From NCBI RefSeq assembly GCF_000333955.1, contig NZ_CAPS01000084.1, positions 62,001 through 126,000 on the forward strand: DNA of 64,000 nt, written 5' to 3'. Both the position numbers and the translations under genes were made by a program. Origin of the DNA: Rhodococcus sp. AW25M09. Its GTDB lineage: Bacteria; Actinomycetota; Actinomycetes; Mycobacteriales; Mycobacteriaceae. Below the pieces are notes generated by a model. The model did not search any database. It saw only the letters and a program-made list of their open reading frames with translations, and was not told the origin of the DNA. Below are positions 37,818 to 47,686 of the stretch, piece by piece (the first letter of the stretch is position 1; every line of letters starts with the position of its first letter).

Positions 37818-38516
37818 CTACGGGGCCGAGTGGCCGTCCCACAGTCGCAGTTTCTGCTCGCCCGACGCGGCGGCGACGCGACGCTGTTCCTGAGCGGCGA
37901 GCTGCGAGTTGGTCTTGTTCCACACGGCCTTGAGCCAGTGGAAGGTCAGCGCCATCACCGCGATCCACGCGATGATCAGGCCGATTCCAGGTCCCGCGCC
38001 CTGAAGGTTGACTGGGATGGTCTGCCTCGACCAGATGGAGAGCATTCCGAATACCGAGGACACAGCGCACCCGGCGAGTGCCGCCCACGCCAGCACCCAC
38101 ATGCGGGTGACCAGAGCGAGCACCGACATCACCACCCCGAACGTCAGCACCAAGACCACGAAGATTCGCGACGGTAGCGCTATGGATTCCGCGACTGCCG
38201 CGTCGCTGCCCGAGAGCACGTCGAATCCGCTGGCAGCACCTGCGTGCGGCAGCGCGAACGTCACGAGCAGGATGAGCACCAATCCGGCTACGACCATCGC
38301 GCGTGCACCTGGGTCCAATTCGGTCATCACCGCTCGCTCGGCTCGTTCGAGTTCCTCGGCGGAGCCGGCGGGGGTGGCGCGGTCGGAGTCAGCGGGGGTC
38401 GCGCGGTCTGAGTCAGCGGGGGTGGCTCGGTCGGAGTCAGCGGGGATGGCGCGGTCGGAGTCAGCGGGAGTGGCTCGGTCGGCGGTGGCGCGGTCGGGGC
38501 CATCGGTCTCTGTCAT
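37818..38516 (-). CDS. four-helix membrane protein with a DRATPADS repeat tail
   Basis: 232-residue protein homologous to Rv2732c. The cytoplasmic N-terminal tail holds five DRATPADS units (24-bp DNA repeats). The membrane part has four hydrophobic segments (about residues 72-93, 117-137, 140-158 and 175-193) and a basic C-terminus. No catalytic motif was seen. The ATG overlaps the miaB stop (ATGA), so it is co-translated with miaB; any role in tRNA modification is unproven. Confidence 0.8.
   Translation of the reverse strand: MTETDGPDRATADRATPADSDRAIPADSDRATPADSDRATPADSDRATPAGSAEELERAERAVMTELDPGARAMVVAGLVLILLVTFALPHAGAASGFDVLSGSDAAVAESIALPSRIFVVLVLTFGVVMSVLALVTRMWVLAWAALAGCAVSSVFGMLSIWSRQTIPVNLQGAGPGIGLIIAWIAVMALTFHWLKAVWNKTNSQLAAQEQRRVAAASGEQKLRLWDGHSAP
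38362..38478. repeat. 24-bp tandem repeat in the membrane-protein gene
   Basis: Four clear 24-bp units beginning TCGGAGTCAGCGGG (from 38383) plus one more divergent unit before them. They encode the DRATPADS tail in frame. Single-base changes between units show the array is not brand new. Confidence 0.85.
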
Positions 38517-40081
38517 GCGGTGCATCCTGTCTGAACCGGGAGCGGCGCCGGTGCGCCGATGGAGGGAAGTCCGAGGCCGACGCCGATGGGCGGGGTCTTC
38601 GGCATGACGCCGCGTTCGTGGGAATCGCCGGCGGCGGTGCGGCGGTGCGTCGATACGCCCGCGTCGGCGATGAGGTGGTACGGGGCGGCGGCGGTCAGCG
38701 TGGTCGTCACCACATCGCCCGGGCGAATCTCGCTCGCCCTGTCGGCGTCGACGGCGAAGTGCACGAGTCGACCGTCCCGGGCGCGCCCACTCATTCGATG
38801 CGTCGCGGCGTTCTTGCGTCCTTCACCGGTGGCGACGAGAAGTTCGACCTCGGTGCCGATCAGAGCTTGGTTGGCAGCGAGAACGATCTCTTCCTGCAAC
38901 GCGATCAGCCGTAGATACCGTTCTTGCACAACCTCTTTGGGAACCTGGTCCGGCATATCGGCGGCAGGTGTTCCCGGACGCTTGGAGTACTGAAAGGTGT
39001 ACGCATTGGCAAACTTCGCCCGTCGCACCACCTCGAGGGTCTGCTGAAAATCCTCTTCGGTCTCGCCCGGAAAGCCGACGATGATGTCGGTGGTGATGGC
39101 CGCATGCGGCATCGCTGCCCGCACCTTGTCGATGATGCCCATGAACTTCGACTGCCGATAGGACCTGCGCATCGCCTTGAGAATTCGATCGGAGCCGGAC
39201 TGCAGCGGCATGTGCAGGGTGGGGCAGATATTCGGGGTCGCTGCCATCGCCTCGATGACATCGTCGGTGAACTCGGCCGGGTGCGGCGAGGTGAAGCGCA
39301 CTCGTTCGAGCCCCTCGATCGAGCCGCATGCGGTCAACAGCGATGCGAACGCGCCACGATCGCGCGGCATGTTCGGATCGGCGAACGAGGCACCGTACGC
39401 ATTGACGTTCTGACCGAGCAGCGTCACCTCGAGTACGCCCTGGTCCACCAAAGCCTGTACCTCGGCGAGGATGTCGCCCGGTCGGCGGTCGATTTCCTTG
39501 CCGCGCAGGGCCGGGACGATGCAGAACGTGCAGGTGTTGTTGCAGCCCACCGAGATCGACACCCAGCCCGCGTATGCCGATTCACGCTTGGCCGGCAGTG
39601 TGGACGGGAACGCATCGAGCGACTCGAGTATCTCGACCTGTGCCTGTTCGTTGTGTCGAGCGCGCTCGAGCAGTACCGGTAGCGACCCGATGTTGTGGGT
39701 ACCGAACACGACGTCGACCCACGGAGCCTTCTCTACGACCGTGTTGCGATCTTTCTGCGCCAGGCAGCCACCGACCGCGATCTGCATGTTGGGATTGCGC
39801 GTCTTCGCGGGTCGCAGCATGCCGAGATTGCCGTACAGCTTGTTGTCGGCATTCTCGCGCACCGCGCAGGTGTTGAAGACGACCAGATCGGCGTCGGTGC
39901 CCGAGTCCGCTGGGATGTAGCCGGCTTCTTCGAGCAAACCGGACAGGCGCTCCGAGTCGTGGACGTTCATCTGGCAACCGTGCGTGCGCACTTCGTAACT
40001 GCGGGGGCTCATCGCCGACGGGTCGGTGAGCGGCACGGGATCGGACTTCCCGTGATCGGTCGCGTCCACGGTCGGAAAAAC
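38513..40081 (-). CDS. miaB: tRNA-2-methylthio-N6-dimethylallyladenosine synthase
   Basis: About 522-residue radical-SAM methylthiotransferase that adds the 2-methylthio group to the base made by MiaA. Domain order: N-terminal MTTase domain ([44 protein letters not shown]), the radical-SAM cluster CNNTCTFC, and the C-terminal TRAM domain. Start is uncertain: this GTG has GGAGGGG about 9 bases upstream, a GTG four codons earlier abuts the same site, and an ATG at 40012 is closer to the usual family start. Co-translated with the following membrane-protein gene. Confidence 0.92.
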   Translation of the reverse strand, partial: VFPTVDATDHGKSDPVPLTDPSAMSPRSYEVRTHGCQMNVHDSERLSGLLEEAGYIPADSGTDADLVVFNTCAVRENADNKLYGNLGMLRPAKTRNPNMQIAVGGCLAQKDRNTVVEKAPWVDVVFGTHNIGSLPVLLERARHNEQAQVEILESLDAFPSTLPAKRESAYAGWVSISVGCNNTCTFCIVPALRGKEIDRRPGDILAEVQALVDQGVLEVTLLGQNVNAYGASFADPNMPRDRGAFASLLTACGSIEGLERVRFTSPHPAEFTDDVIEAMAATPNICPTLHMPLQSGSDRILKAMRRSYRQSKFMGIIDKVRAAMPHAAITTDIIVGFPGETEEDFQQTLEVVRRAKFANAYTFQYSKRPGTPAADMPDQVPKEVVQERYLRLIALQEEIVLAANQALIGTEVELLVATGEGRKNAATHRMSGRARDGRLVHFAVDADRASEIRPGDVVTTTLTAAAPYHLIADAGVSTHRRTAAGDSHERGVMPKTPPIGVGLGLPSIGAPAPLPVQTGCTA

Positions 40082-40258
40082 ACTAGTCTGCACCCCTCCA
40101 GGGTACGTCCAACGCACCGACCGATACGCCGGGGTAGCGCGCCCCACCTGGGACTGTCCAGGGCCGATGCGGACCGACAGTAAAGTTTCCATTACATAAT
40201 CGAAGACTGCGGGCGAAAACACCGGTCGCCGAGGAAACTACGCATAGGGTTTCGACTT

Positions 40259-41041
40259 ATGACGCACGCCACCGACGCGCCGGCATCGACACCCCCGCCG
40301 GGCGCATCTTCGATGATCTCGCTCAAATCCGTCGACAAACACTTCGGTGATCTGCACGTCCTCAAGGACATCAACCTGGAAGTACCGGCCGGCCAGGTCG
40401 TGATCGTCGTCGGTCCGTCCGGATCGGGCAAGTCGACCCTGTGCCGAACGATCAACCGGTTGGAGCCGATCGACTCCGGCGCTATCGAGGTCGACGGAGA
40501 CCTTCTCCCCGCCGAGGGCAAGGCCCTCGCGGCGCTCCGTGCAGACGTGGGCATGGTGTTCCAATCGTTCAACCTGTTCGCGCACAAGACGATCCTGCAG
40601 AACGTCATGCTCGCACCGATGAAGGTGCGCAAGCTGAAGAAGGACGAGGCAGAGAAGAGCGCGCTGGCACTGCTCGAGCGAGTCGGCATCGCCAACCAGG
40701 CCGACAAGTATCCCGCTCAGCTGTCCGGTGGTCAGCAGCAGCGCGTGGCCATCGCTCGATCGCTCGCCATGAACCCCAAGGTCATGCTGTTCGACGAGCC
40801 CACCTCGGCCCTCGACCCCGAGATGGTCAACGAGGTGCTCGATGTCATGACCTCCCTCGCCAAGGAAGGCATGACGATGCTCGTCGTCACCCACGAGATG
40901 GGCTTCGCCCGCAAAGCCGGCGACCGAGTCATCTTCATGGCCGACGGTGCCGTCGTCGAGGACACCGATCCCGAGACATTCTTCAAGTCACCGAAATCCG
41001 AACGAGCCAAGGACTTCCTCGGCAAGATTCTCGGTCACTGA
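40259..41041 (+). CDS. gluA: polar amino-acid ABC importer, ATPase (GluA-type)
   Basis: 260-residue ATP-binding subunit of a polar amino-acid importer. Walker [10 protein letters not shown], signature [16 protein letters not shown], Walker [15 protein letters not shown] and the switch His in VVTHEMGFA are complete. A second ATG at 40313 (MISLKSV) fits the usual family start better, since the first 18 residues are Thr/Pro-rich. It heads the gluABCD operon, divergent from miaB. Close similarity in layout to the corynebacterial glutamate uptake system supports glutamate as substrate. Confidence 0.92.
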   Translation: MTHATDAPASTPPPGASSMISLKSVDKHFGDLHVLKDINLEVPAGQVVIVVGPSGSGKSTLCRTINRLEPIDSGAIEVDGDLLPAEGKALAALRADVGMVFQSFNLFAHKTILQNVMLAPMKVRKLKKDEAEKSALALLERVGIANQADKYPAQLSGGQQQRVAIARSLAMNPKVMLFDEPTSALDPEMVNEVLDVMTSLAKEGMTMLVVTHEMGFARKAGDRVIFMADGAVVEDTDPETFFKSPKSERAKDFLGKILGH

Positions 41042-41096
41042 CCCGCTTCACCGTTCACCCGACACAAGTACCAACCAATCCGTAAGGACATTCACA

Positions 41097-41927
41097 GTGA
41101 GAATTACCCGACCGCTTCGCCTCGGTGTCGCCATCGCCGCTCTGTCCATCGTTGCCACCGCCTGCGGAGGCGGAGAAGAAGCTCGCACCATCTCCAGCAG
41201 TGCCGAGTCCGGGAACCTCATCGTCGGTATCAAGTTCGATCAGCCCGGTCTCGGACTACGCAACCCCGACGGTACGTTCACCGGCTTCGATGTCGAGGTC
41301 GCCAAGTACGTCGCCGGGCAGCTCGGTGTCGACGAGGCGAACATCGAGTTCAAAGAAGCTCCCTCGGCCCAGCGCGAAACATTGATCGAGAACGGTGAGG
41401 TCGACTACGTCGTCGCCACCTACTCGATCACCGATACCCGCAAGGAGAAGGTCGGCTTCGCCGGACCGTACTTCGTCGCAGGTCAGTCGCTGCTGGTGAG
41501 CCAGGACAACACCGACATCACCGGTGCCGATTCGCTCGAGGGCAAGCGTCTGTGCTCGGTCACCGGCTCCACCCCGGCACAGAACATCGCCGACGAGTAC
41601 CCCGGTGTCTCGCTCCAGCCGTACGACACGTACTCCGCCTGCGTCGAAGCGCTGCGCAACGGCACCGTCGACGCCGTTACTACCGACGACATCATTCTCG
41701 CCGGCTACGCCGCTCAGTCACCTGGACAGTTCAAGGTGGTCGGTGAACCGTTCACCACGGAGAACTACGGCATCGGCCTGAACAAGGACGACACCGAGGG
41801 CCGCAACCAGATCAACGACGCCATCGAAGAGATGGTCTCGAGCGGTGCCTGGGAGCAGGCCTTCAACGACACCGTCGGCGCGTCCGGCTACCCGCTGCCG
41901 GCCGAGCCCACCGTCGACCGCTACTGA
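41097..41927 (+). CDS. gluB: amino-acid (glutamate-type) binding lipoprotein
   Basis: 276-residue family 3 solute-binding lipoprotein. Signal peptide residues 1-22 with lipobox VATAC (Cys23), then the binding domain: GIKFDQPGLGLRNPDGTFTGFDVEVAKYVAGQL, YSITDTRKEKVGFAGPYF, and a C-terminal YGIGLNKDDTEGRNQINDAI. It captures substrate outside the cell and delivers it to GluC/GluD. The GTG start is preceded by AAGGA. Sequence similarity in the binding pocket (YSITDTRKEKV) suits an acidic amino acid, but the ligand is inferred. Confidence 0.92.
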   Translation: MRITRPLRLGVAIAALSIVATACGGGEEARTISSSAESGNLIVGIKFDQPGLGLRNPDGTFTGFDVEVAKYVAGQLGVDEANIEFKEAPSAQRETLIENGEVDYVVATYSITDTRKEKVGFAGPYFVAGQSLLVSQDNTDITGADSLEGKRLCSVTGSTPAQNIADEYPGVSLQPYDTYSACVEALRNGTVDAVTTDDIILAGYAAQSPGQFKVVGEPFTTENYGIGLNKDDTEGRNQINDAIEEMVSSGAWEQAFNDTVGASGYPLPAEPTVDRY

Positions 41928-42010
41928 TCGATGACACAGGTCGTTCCGCTGCACCGAGTGCAGCGGAACGACAGTGTCGAACTCGCCGAGCCGTGAGGAC
42001 CTGAAGCACC

Positions 42011-42688
42011 TTGAACCTACTGAGCAAGTACGGCGATCAACTGATAGACGCGTTCCTGACGACCATCTACCTCACCCTGGCCTCCTTGGTCGGCGCATTG
42101 GTCATCGGAACGATCATCGCCGCGATGCGGGTCTCCCCCGTTCCGATCGCGCGTGGGATAGCCGCAACCTACGTCACCATTTTCCGCAATACCCCGCTCA
42201 CCCTGATCATCCTGTTCACCTCCTTCGGGCTGTACGGGACAATGGGTGTCTCGCTGGCTTCCGAGACCTCGCCGACCTTCCTCGACGACAACAACTTTCG
42301 GTTGGCCATTCTCGGCCTGAGTATCTACACCGCGTCGTTCGTCGCCGAATCGCTCCGATCCGGTATCAACACCGTCCCGGTGGGCCAAGCGGAGGCCGGC
42401 CGCTCGTTGGGCATGACGTTCACCCAGAACATCTCCATCGTGGTTCTTCCCCAGGCGTTCCGTGCCGTGGTCGGACCACTCGGCAGCGTGGTGATCGCGT
42501 TGACCAAGAACACGACGATCGCCTCGGTCATCGGAGTCGCGGAAGCGTCGTTCCTGATGAAGAACATGATCGAGAACGAGGCCGCGATCTTTGTGGTCGG
42601 CGGTATCTTCGCACTCGGATTCATGGTTCTGACGCTCCCGACCGGATTGCTCTTCGGCTACATCAGCAAGCGATTGGCGGTGTCCTGA
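42011..42688 (+). CDS. gluC: amino-acid ABC importer permease (GluC-type)
   Basis: 225-residue permease with about five membrane segments. The EAA loop reads [35 protein letters not shown]. The start is a TTG, supported by GAGG about 10 bases upstream and by the typical N-terminus [18 protein letters not shown]. It overlaps gluD by one base (TGATG), so the pair is co-translated and should form the heterodimeric channel. Confidence 0.91.
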   Translation: MNLLSKYGDQLIDAFLTTIYLTLASLVGALVIGTIIAAMRVSPVPIARGIAATYVTIFRNTPLTLIILFTSFGLYGTMGVSLASETSPTFLDDNNFRLAILGLSIYTASFVAESLRSGINTVPVGQAEAGRSLGMTFTQNISIVVLPQAFRAVVGPLGSVVIALTKNTTIASVIGVAEASFLMKNMIENEAAIFVVGGIFALGFMVLTLPTGLLFGYISKRLAVS

Positions 42689-43554
42689 TGAGTGATGCAG
42701 TGGCAGTTTTGTACGACGTCCCGGGCCCCAAAGCGGTACTGCGGTACCGAATCCTCACCGCAGTGGTCGCGGTAATTTCACTGGGTATCGCCTTCCTGAT
42801 ATACCAGGCTCTCGATTCCAAAGGTCAGCTGACTGCGGACAAGTGGGATCCGTTCCTCCAATCCACCACCTGGACCACCTACCTGCTTCCCGGCATTCAG
42901 GGAACACTGATCGCAGCTGCGTTGTCGATCGTGTTCGCTCTGATTCTCGGTGCTGCACTCGGCATCGGACGGCTGTCGGATCACCGGGCGGTTCGGGTGA
43001 TCAGTGGGGTGTTCGTCGAGGTTTTCCGCGCAGTTCCGGTGCTGATCCTGATGATCTTCCTGTACGCGGTCTACGCGGATTACGAGGTCTTCAAGGTCAA
43101 GTACCTGGCGTTGGCAGCGGTGGTCACCGGCTTGACGCTGTACAACGGCTCGGTCATCGCCGAGATCGTGCGAGCCGGCGTCAATTCCCTGCCCAAGGGA
43201 CAACGTGAGGCGGCGTCGGCACTCGGTATGCGCAAGAGCCAGGTCATGCTGCTGGTTCTGCTTCCGCAAGCAGTCACTGCTATGTTGCCGGCAATCATTT
43301 CGCAGATGGTCGTGGCGTTGAAGGACTCCGCGCTCGGCTACATCATCGGCTATGTCGAAGTCGTTCGATCCGGGCAGCAGGTGGGTGCCTTCTACAGCAA
43401 CTACCTGCCGTCACTGGTGATCGTGGCCGTCATCATGATCATCATCAACTCCTCGCTCACCAAACTCGCTACTGTGGTCGAGAAGCGACTGAGGACCGGC
43501 AAGAGTAAATCCGGCACCCCCGTACCGGCTGAGAATGCCGGCCAGGCAGCCTGA
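42688..43554 (+). CDS. gluD: amino-acid ABC importer permease (GluD-type)
   Basis: 288-residue second permease. An N-terminal stretch of about 20 residues is followed by a membrane segment ([20 protein letters not shown]) and the core permease domain with the EAA loop [34 protein letters not shown]. The C-terminal tail is Lys/Gly/Pro-rich. Last gene of the operon, followed by a strong terminator. Confidence 0.91.
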   Translation: MSDAVAVLYDVPGPKAVLRYRILTAVVAVISLGIAFLIYQALDSKGQLTADKWDPFLQSTTWTTYLLPGIQGTLIAAALSIVFALILGAALGIGRLSDHRAVRVISGVFVEVFRAVPVLILMIFLYAVYADYEVFKVKYLALAAVVTGLTLYNGSVIAEIVRAGVNSLPKGQREAASALGMRKSQVMLLVLLPQAVTAMLPAIISQMVVALKDSALGYIIGYVEVVRSGQQVGAFYSNYLPSLVIVAVIMIIINSSLTKLATVVEKRLRTGKSKSGTPVPAENAGQAA

Positions 43555-43576
43555 TAGCTCGCCATCGGACTGAAAT

Positions 43577-43617
43577 CAGTAAGGCCCGCAACACCGATGG
43601 TGTTGCGGGCCTTACTG
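43577..43617 (+). terminator. terminator of gluABCD
   Basis: A perfect 19-bp stem (43577-43595 with 43599-43617, arms beginning CAGTAAGGCCCGC) and a 3-base GAT loop, followed by TTT. It lies between convergent gluD and recX and can serve both. Confidence 0.9.
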
Positions 43618-43648
43618 TTTCTCGACAGCCCCGGCTCGAGGTGGACGA

Positions 43649-44200
43649 TCACATCGTGTCGGTGCTGTCGAAGTCTTCGGTGTCGGCACCGGCGCGGTCG
43701 AGTTCTTGCTTGACCACAGCGAATGCCATTCCCTGCTGGTATCCGCGGCGCGCGAGCATGCCGACGAGCTTCCGGACCACCTTGTCACGTTCGGCGCGGG
43801 CATCCGGTCCGCTCGGGTCCGGCAGCTGCAGTGAGCGGAATCGCTTGCGTACCAACTCGCCTGCACGCTGACGCTCGTCGTCGGCATCGATCAGATCCAG
43901 CGCGTGCACAGCGAGCTCGTTACTGACGCCCTTGTTTCGGAGCTCCATACTCAGGGCGCGTTTGCCCTTGCCGGAGTACGTGTGTCGTGACTGAACCCAT
44001 TGCTGCGCGAACGATTCGTCGTCTACGAGCTTGGCTTTTTCGAGCCGGTCGAGAACTGCGTCCACAACCTCGGCGCTGAAGCCCTTCTTGGCAAGATTCG
44101 TCTCGAGTTCGTACCTGCTGCGTGCTCGGTCGGTCAGCAACCGAAGGCAGACATCTTTCGCCTGCGCCTCGGTGCCGCCACCGTCTTCTCGCTGCTGCAC
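43649..44200 (-). CDS. recX: regulatory protein RecX
   Basis: 183-residue RecA modulator made of three-helix repeats (CLRLLTDRARSRYELETNLAKKGF, VDAVLDRLEKAKLVDDESFAQQWVQSR, RALSMELRNKGVSNELAVHAL, VRKLVGMLARRGYQQGMAFAVVKQEL). It binds RecA filaments and limits their activity. It begins 12 bases after recA and so is part of the same SOS-controlled transcript. Confidence 0.93.
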   Translation of the reverse strand: MQQREDGGGTEAQAKDVCLRLLTDRARSRYELETNLAKKGFSAEVVDAVLDRLEKAKLVDDESFAQQWVQSRHTYSGKGKRALSMELRNKGVSNELAVHALDLIDADDERQRAGELVRKRFRSLQLPDPSGPDARAERDKVVRKLVGMLARRGYQQGMAFAVVKQELDRAGADTEDFDSTDTM

Positions 44201-44212
44201 AGCGACACCAGG

Positions 44213-45250
44213 TTAGAAGTCGACCGGAGCAGCTGCGGGCTCCTCCGCGGTGACGTCCGCGCCGATCTGCAGCTTTTCCATGATCTTCTTCTCGATCTCG
44301 TCCCGCACGTCGGGATTCTCGAGCATGAACTTGCGGGCGTTCTCCTTGCCCTGGCCGAGCTGATCACCCTCGTACGTGAACCACGAACCCGACTTACGAA
44401 TGAAGCCGTGTTCGACGCCCATATCGATCAAGGAGCCCTCACGGCTGATGCCCTTGCCGTAGATGATGTCGAACTCTGCCTGCTTGAACGGCGGCGCGAC
44501 CTTGTTCTTGACGACCTTCACCCGGGTGCGGTTACCGATGGCGTCGGTTCCGTCCTTCAGGGTTTCGATGCGGCGGATGTCGAGGCGAACCGAGGCGTAG
44601 AACTTCAATGCCTTACCACCGGTGGTGGTTTCGGGAGAGCCGAACATGACGCCGATCTTCTCGCGCAACTGGTTGATGAAGATCACGGTGGTACCCGAGT
44701 TGCTCATGGCACCGGTGATCTTGCGCAGCGCCTGGCTCATCAGGCGAGCCTGCAGGCCTACGTGACTGTCGCCCATCTCGCCTTCGATCTCGGCGCGCGG
44801 TACGAGTGCCGCCACCGAGTCGATGACGAGGATGTCGAGCGCACCCGAACGAATCAGCATGTCGGCAATCTCGAGAGCCTGCTCGCCGGTATCGGGCTGC
44901 GAGACCAGCAGTGCGTCGGTATCGACACCGAGCTTCTTCGCGTAGTCCGGATCGAGTGCGTGTTCGGCATCGATGAACGCGGCGATTCCGCCGGCGCGCT
45001 GAGCACTGGCCACCGCGTGCAGGGCGACTGTGGTCTTACCCGAGGATTCCGGACCGTAGACCTCGATGACACGTCCACGCGGCAACCCTCCGATGCCGAG
45101 TGCCACGTCCAGCGCGATCGATCCCGTGGGAATGACAGCAATGGGCTGGCGAACCTCGTCACCGAGGCGCATCACCGAACCCTTACCGAAGTTCTTGTCG
45201 ATCTGCGCAAGTGCGAGATCGAGTGCTTTGTCGCGATCGTATGCAGCCAT
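44213..45250 (-). CDS. recA: recombinase RecA
   Basis: 345-residue DNA strand-exchange protein and LexA co-protease. Walker [10 protein letters not shown] at residues 66-74, [12 protein letters not shown] (Walker B region), [21 protein letters not shown] (L2 loop). No intein is present, unlike M. tuberculosis recA. The C-terminal tail is acidic and short. Controlled by the LexA box at 45376-45391. Confidence 0.97.
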   Translation of the reverse strand: MAAYDRDKALDLALAQIDKNFGKGSVMRLGDEVRQPIAVIPTGSIALDVALGIGGLPRGRVIEVYGPESSGKTTVALHAVASAQRAGGIAAFIDAEHALDPDYAKKLGVDTDALLVSQPDTGEQALEIADMLIRSGALDILVIDSVAALVPRAEIEGEMGDSHVGLQARLMSQALRKITGAMSNSGTTVIFINQLREKIGVMFGSPETTTGGKALKFYASVRLDIRRIETLKDGTDAIGNRTRVKVVKNKVAPPFKQAEFDIIYGKGISREGSLIDMGVEHGFIRKSGSWFTYEGDQLGQGKENARKFMLENPDVRDEIEKKIMEKLQIGADVTAEEPAAAPVDF

Positions 45251-45368
45251 CGTGAGCTCCCTGTGTCGTGTCGTTCAGCTGTGTCGTATCGATCAGCTTG
45301 TCGTCGGTAACGCTAGAACGGGGTACCGACAAGAAGTTTCTCGAGACCGCTCAGCAACCGTTGACATC

Positions 45369-45396
45369 AGCATAGGGGAACACGTGTTCGAGTCAA
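45369..45396 (-). promoter_or_regulatory. recA promoter
   Basis: On the minus strand TTGACT (45396-45391) and TATGCT (45374-45369) are 16 bp apart. The LexA box fills the spacer, so repressor and RNA polymerase should exclude each other. The start codon is about 120 bases downstream, leaving a fairly long leader. Confidence 0.65.
45376..45391. promoter_or_regulatory. LexA (SOS) box of recA
   Basis: On the minus strand TCGAACACGTGTTCCC matches the consensus TCGAAC-N4-GTTCGA at 14 of 16 positions if the N4 are ignored, with a perfect left half and core GAACACGTGTTC palindrome. Confidence 0.85.
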
Positions 45397-45444
45397 CTAC
45401 CATGCCGTTCGACACGCCGAGAGCATCACATCGACCGTGCGGAG

Positions 45445-45636
45445 TTACCAGCGTTCTTTCGGAACATCGAACTCGTAGCAGATCGAGCGCCACACTTCTC
45501 GCGGGTCGACGCCCTCCTCGATGGCTTGTGCCCCGGTTCGGCCGATACCGGACAACACATGATCGGCAAGCAGAGAATTACCTCGAATGGAGCCGAACTC
45601 CTCGGTCAGCAGTTCACGAAATTCGGTCAGACGCAC
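45445..45636 (-). CDS. DUF3046 small protein
   Basis: 63-residue protein, homologous to Rv2738c. It matches the DUF3046 pattern: RLTEFRELLTEEFG, DHVLSGIG, RTGAQAIEEGVDPREVWRSICYEFDVPKERW. The GTG start was set by the family N-terminus; the longer frame starts inside the glycosyltransferase gene. No clear ribosome-binding site is visible, so it may be translated by coupling. It starts 10 bases after the glycosyltransferase stop and lies upstream of recA. Function unknown; it is a helical small protein that has stayed beside recA across mycobacteria and rhodococci. Confidence 0.82.
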   Translation of the reverse strand: MRLTEFRELLTEEFGSIRGNSLLADHVLSGIGRTGAQAIEEGVDPREVWRSICYEFDVPKERW

Positions 45637-45646
45637 AAGCACCACA

Positions 45647-46819
45647 CTAACGTCCGGCCCTCGGCGTGCTGCGAGCGAGCACCTCGTGACACACCGACAC
45701 CGGATCCTCGACGCGCCGCGCGCCGGCCGCCGCCGTGGCAGCCGCCCGGGCGAATCGCGGATCGGAGAGCACGTCGGCCACCGCGTCGGCAATCGAGACC
45801 GGCGTCGGGGGCCGGACGATCACGGCACTCCCCTGCCGAGCTGCCCGATTCGCCAGTTCCCACTGATCACCGCCACCGGGCACGGTCACCACCGGCACCC
45901 CGTGAATGAGGGCCTTGGCCAACATTCCGTGCCCGCCCCCGCACACCACCACATCGGCGTGGCGAAGGAGTTCGTCCTGCCGACCGAGTCCCGCGTTCGC
46001 CCAATCCGGCAGCACTTCGGGACCTCCGTCCAGAACCGACGCCACTACCCGAACCCCGTTGCCTGCCAACCCTTTCAGCGCCATCTCGAGCATTCCCTCG
46101 GCACCGGTGAATGCCGTCGACGGGGCCACCATCACCAACGGCGATTCCCCGTCGGGAGCGTCCAGCAGCGCCTCGGTCGGCTCCCACAGCAGCGGACCGA
46201 CCACGTGTGCGTCCTCCGGCCAGTCAGGACGTTCCACTTCGAGCGCCGGAATGGTAGCGATCAGCCGGGCAGCCGGTCCCGGATCACGAGCCGGAAGCCC
46301 GATACTCGTCCTGGCGAGGCTCCGTTGAGATCGTCCCTGTGCAATCGAACGTGCCGTCAGCGCGCGCATCACGGTATCGCGCAGCCTGCCTCTGAACCCG
46401 ATACCCGGAGCCAGACCACTTCCGAGGGGAGGCAGCCCTTTCGATGGTGCATACAGCGGATGGGGCGAGAGCTCGACCCAGGGGATGCCCAGACGCTCGG
46501 CGGCCATCCCGCCCCCTGCGGTCAGGATGTCGGACACGACCAGGTCGACATTCTGCCGTTCGAGGTCGGGCAACAGTTCGGTCGAGATGAAGGCAGCTCG
46601 TGAGTGAAGGCGCTGCCCGGCATCGAGGTCATCGTCCTCGGGTCGTGGTGCCAGACCGCCCAGCGGAAACGCCTGTATCCCGGCGGCACAGGCGTCGGGC
46701 ACCCATCGGCTTCCGGTGAACAGAACAGGGTCGTCGCCGGCCGAGCGAAACAACAGAGACAGAGCAATGGCCGGAAACGCATGCCCTGGGTCCGGCCCAG
46801 CTACCACCGCGACTCGCAC
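45647..46819 (-). CDS. UGT-like glycosyltransferase
   Basis: 390-residue GT-B-fold glycosyltransferase, homologous to Rv2739c. N-terminal acceptor domain opens with RVAVVAGPDPGHAFPAIAL; the C-terminal donor domain has the UGT-type motif VVVCGGGHGMLAKALIHGVPVVTVPGGGDQWELANRAARQG, with the usual HGGxGT replaced by CGGGHG. Substrates are unknown; members glycosylate lipids or natural products. The GTG start follows the family N-terminus. It heads a group with DUF3046, recA and recX, but has no apparent tie to recombination. Confidence 0.83.
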   Translation of the reverse strand: MRVAVVAGPDPGHAFPAIALSLLFRSAGDDPVLFTGSRWVPDACAAGIQAFPLGGLAPRPEDDDLDAGQRLHSRAAFISTELLPDLERQNVDLVVSDILTAGGGMAAERLGIPWVELSPHPLYAPSKGLPPLGSGLAPGIGFRGRLRDTVMRALTARSIAQGRSQRSLARTSIGLPARDPGPAARLIATIPALEVERPDWPEDAHVVGPLLWEPTEALLDAPDGESPLVMVAPSTAFTGAEGMLEMALKGLAGNGVRVVASVLDGGPEVLPDWANAGLGRQDELLRHADVVVCGGGHGMLAKALIHGVPVVTVPGGGDQWELANRAARQGSAVIVRPPTPVSIADAVADVLSDPRFARAAATAAAGARRVEDPVSVCHEVLARSTPRAGR

Positions 46820-46947
46820 GGGACCAGCGTGCCACACCCGGCTCGCGGAGGCCGAGGCGCAGCGAGAGACAACGGCACCCGAACCGTGGCGGCTCTGTTA
46901 TCGAACTCCAGCGTCGACGCTGGAGTCTGCCGATCGGCGCAGCCTCA

Positions 46948-47625
46948 TCAGGCAGTGTGGGGCCGCAGATAGGAGTCGACTGCCCACGCCATCTCGCGGA
47001 TCACCTCGACCCCGGAGACGCGCCCGGACACCATCTCGGCAGACTGGACAGCCGACTGCACCATCAGCAGAACGAGTGTCGCCAGTACCGCCGGATCTCC
47101 AGCACGAACAGTCGAATCGCGTTGCCCTGCCACGATCAAACCGGTCAAGGCTTCGATGATCAATGACTGACTTGTGCCGAGTCGATGCAGGATATACGTG
47201 GCGAGCACGTCGGAATCGGATCGCAGAATCTTCACGAACAGTGGGTGGATTCGGATTCGGTCGGCGGCCACACCGACAGCGGCCACGATCTGATCGCGGC
47301 CGGACGCGGTGGCGTCGAAGCTCGGGATCAGCGCGCCGATTTCCCGGGTGAGCAAGCTCGACACCACTGCTCGCGTGTCGGCCCATCTCCGATACACCGT
47401 CGGCCTACTGACCTTGGCCCGGCGGGCGATCTCGGCGAGCGTGGTCCGCTTGACTCCGTATTCGAGGATGCACGAGCGGGCCGCGTCGAGGACGGTGTCC
47501 TCGACCGATCTCTCGGGCACATCGACCATAAACTGCAAAGCCTCGGACTGCAGAGCCCCGGACTGCAGAGCCTCGGACTGCACCGCCTCGGTCGAGACAG
47601 GATTCGACACCGACTGCTCGGTCAC
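46948..47625 (-). CDS. TetR-family regulator with a 15-bp-repeat tail
   Basis: 225-residue TetR-type regulator. The DNA-binding domain (about residues 39-86) shows EDTVLDAARSCILEYGVKRTTLAEIARRAKVSRPTVYRRW. The C-terminal domain is helical. The first 32 residues hold repeated SEALQ/SGALQ units made by a 15-bp tandem repeat. The GTG start is preceded by AAGGG 6 bases away; an ATG at 47529 (MVDVPERS), after the repeat, is a credible alternative. It is divergent from the diacylglycerol kinase-like gene, and a palindrome between them is a likely operator. Confidence 0.84.
   Translation of the reverse strand: MTEQSVSNPVSTEAVQSEALQSGALQSEALQFMVDVPERSVEDTVLDAARSCILEYGVKRTTLAEIARRAKVSRPTVYRRWADTRAVVSSLLTREIGALIPSFDATASGRDQIVAAVGVAADRIRIHPLFVKILRSDSDVLATYILHRLGTSQSLIIEALTGLIVAGQRDSTVRAGDPAVLATLVLLMVQSAVQSAEMVSGRVSGVEVIREMAWAVDSYLRPHTA
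47536..47580. repeat. 15-bp tandem repeat at the TetR gene start
   Basis: Three units of the type CAGAGCCTCGGACTG (47536-47550, 47551-47565, 47566-47580), differing by one base each. In frame they encode SEALQ-type units; if translation begins at 47529 they lie in the leader. Confidence 0.85.
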
Positions 47626-47666
47626 GTGCCACCCTTCACTTTGCGGAGAGAACTCCTGGCCTGCGA

Positions 47667-47686
47667 TAACGAAATTCGTTTCGTTA
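47667..47686. promoter_or_regulatory. palindromic operator between TetR and the kinase gene
   Basis: TAACGAAATTCGTTTCGTTA has perfect 8-bp arms (TAACGAAA/TTTCGTTA) around TTCG, the size and shape of a TetR-family operator. It is 42 bases upstream of the TetR start and 161 bases before the divergent gene. Confidence 0.65.

Noticed and set aside
44213..45250. recA intein, as in M. tuberculosis
   Set aside because: The coding sequence is a normal, uninterrupted 345 codons.
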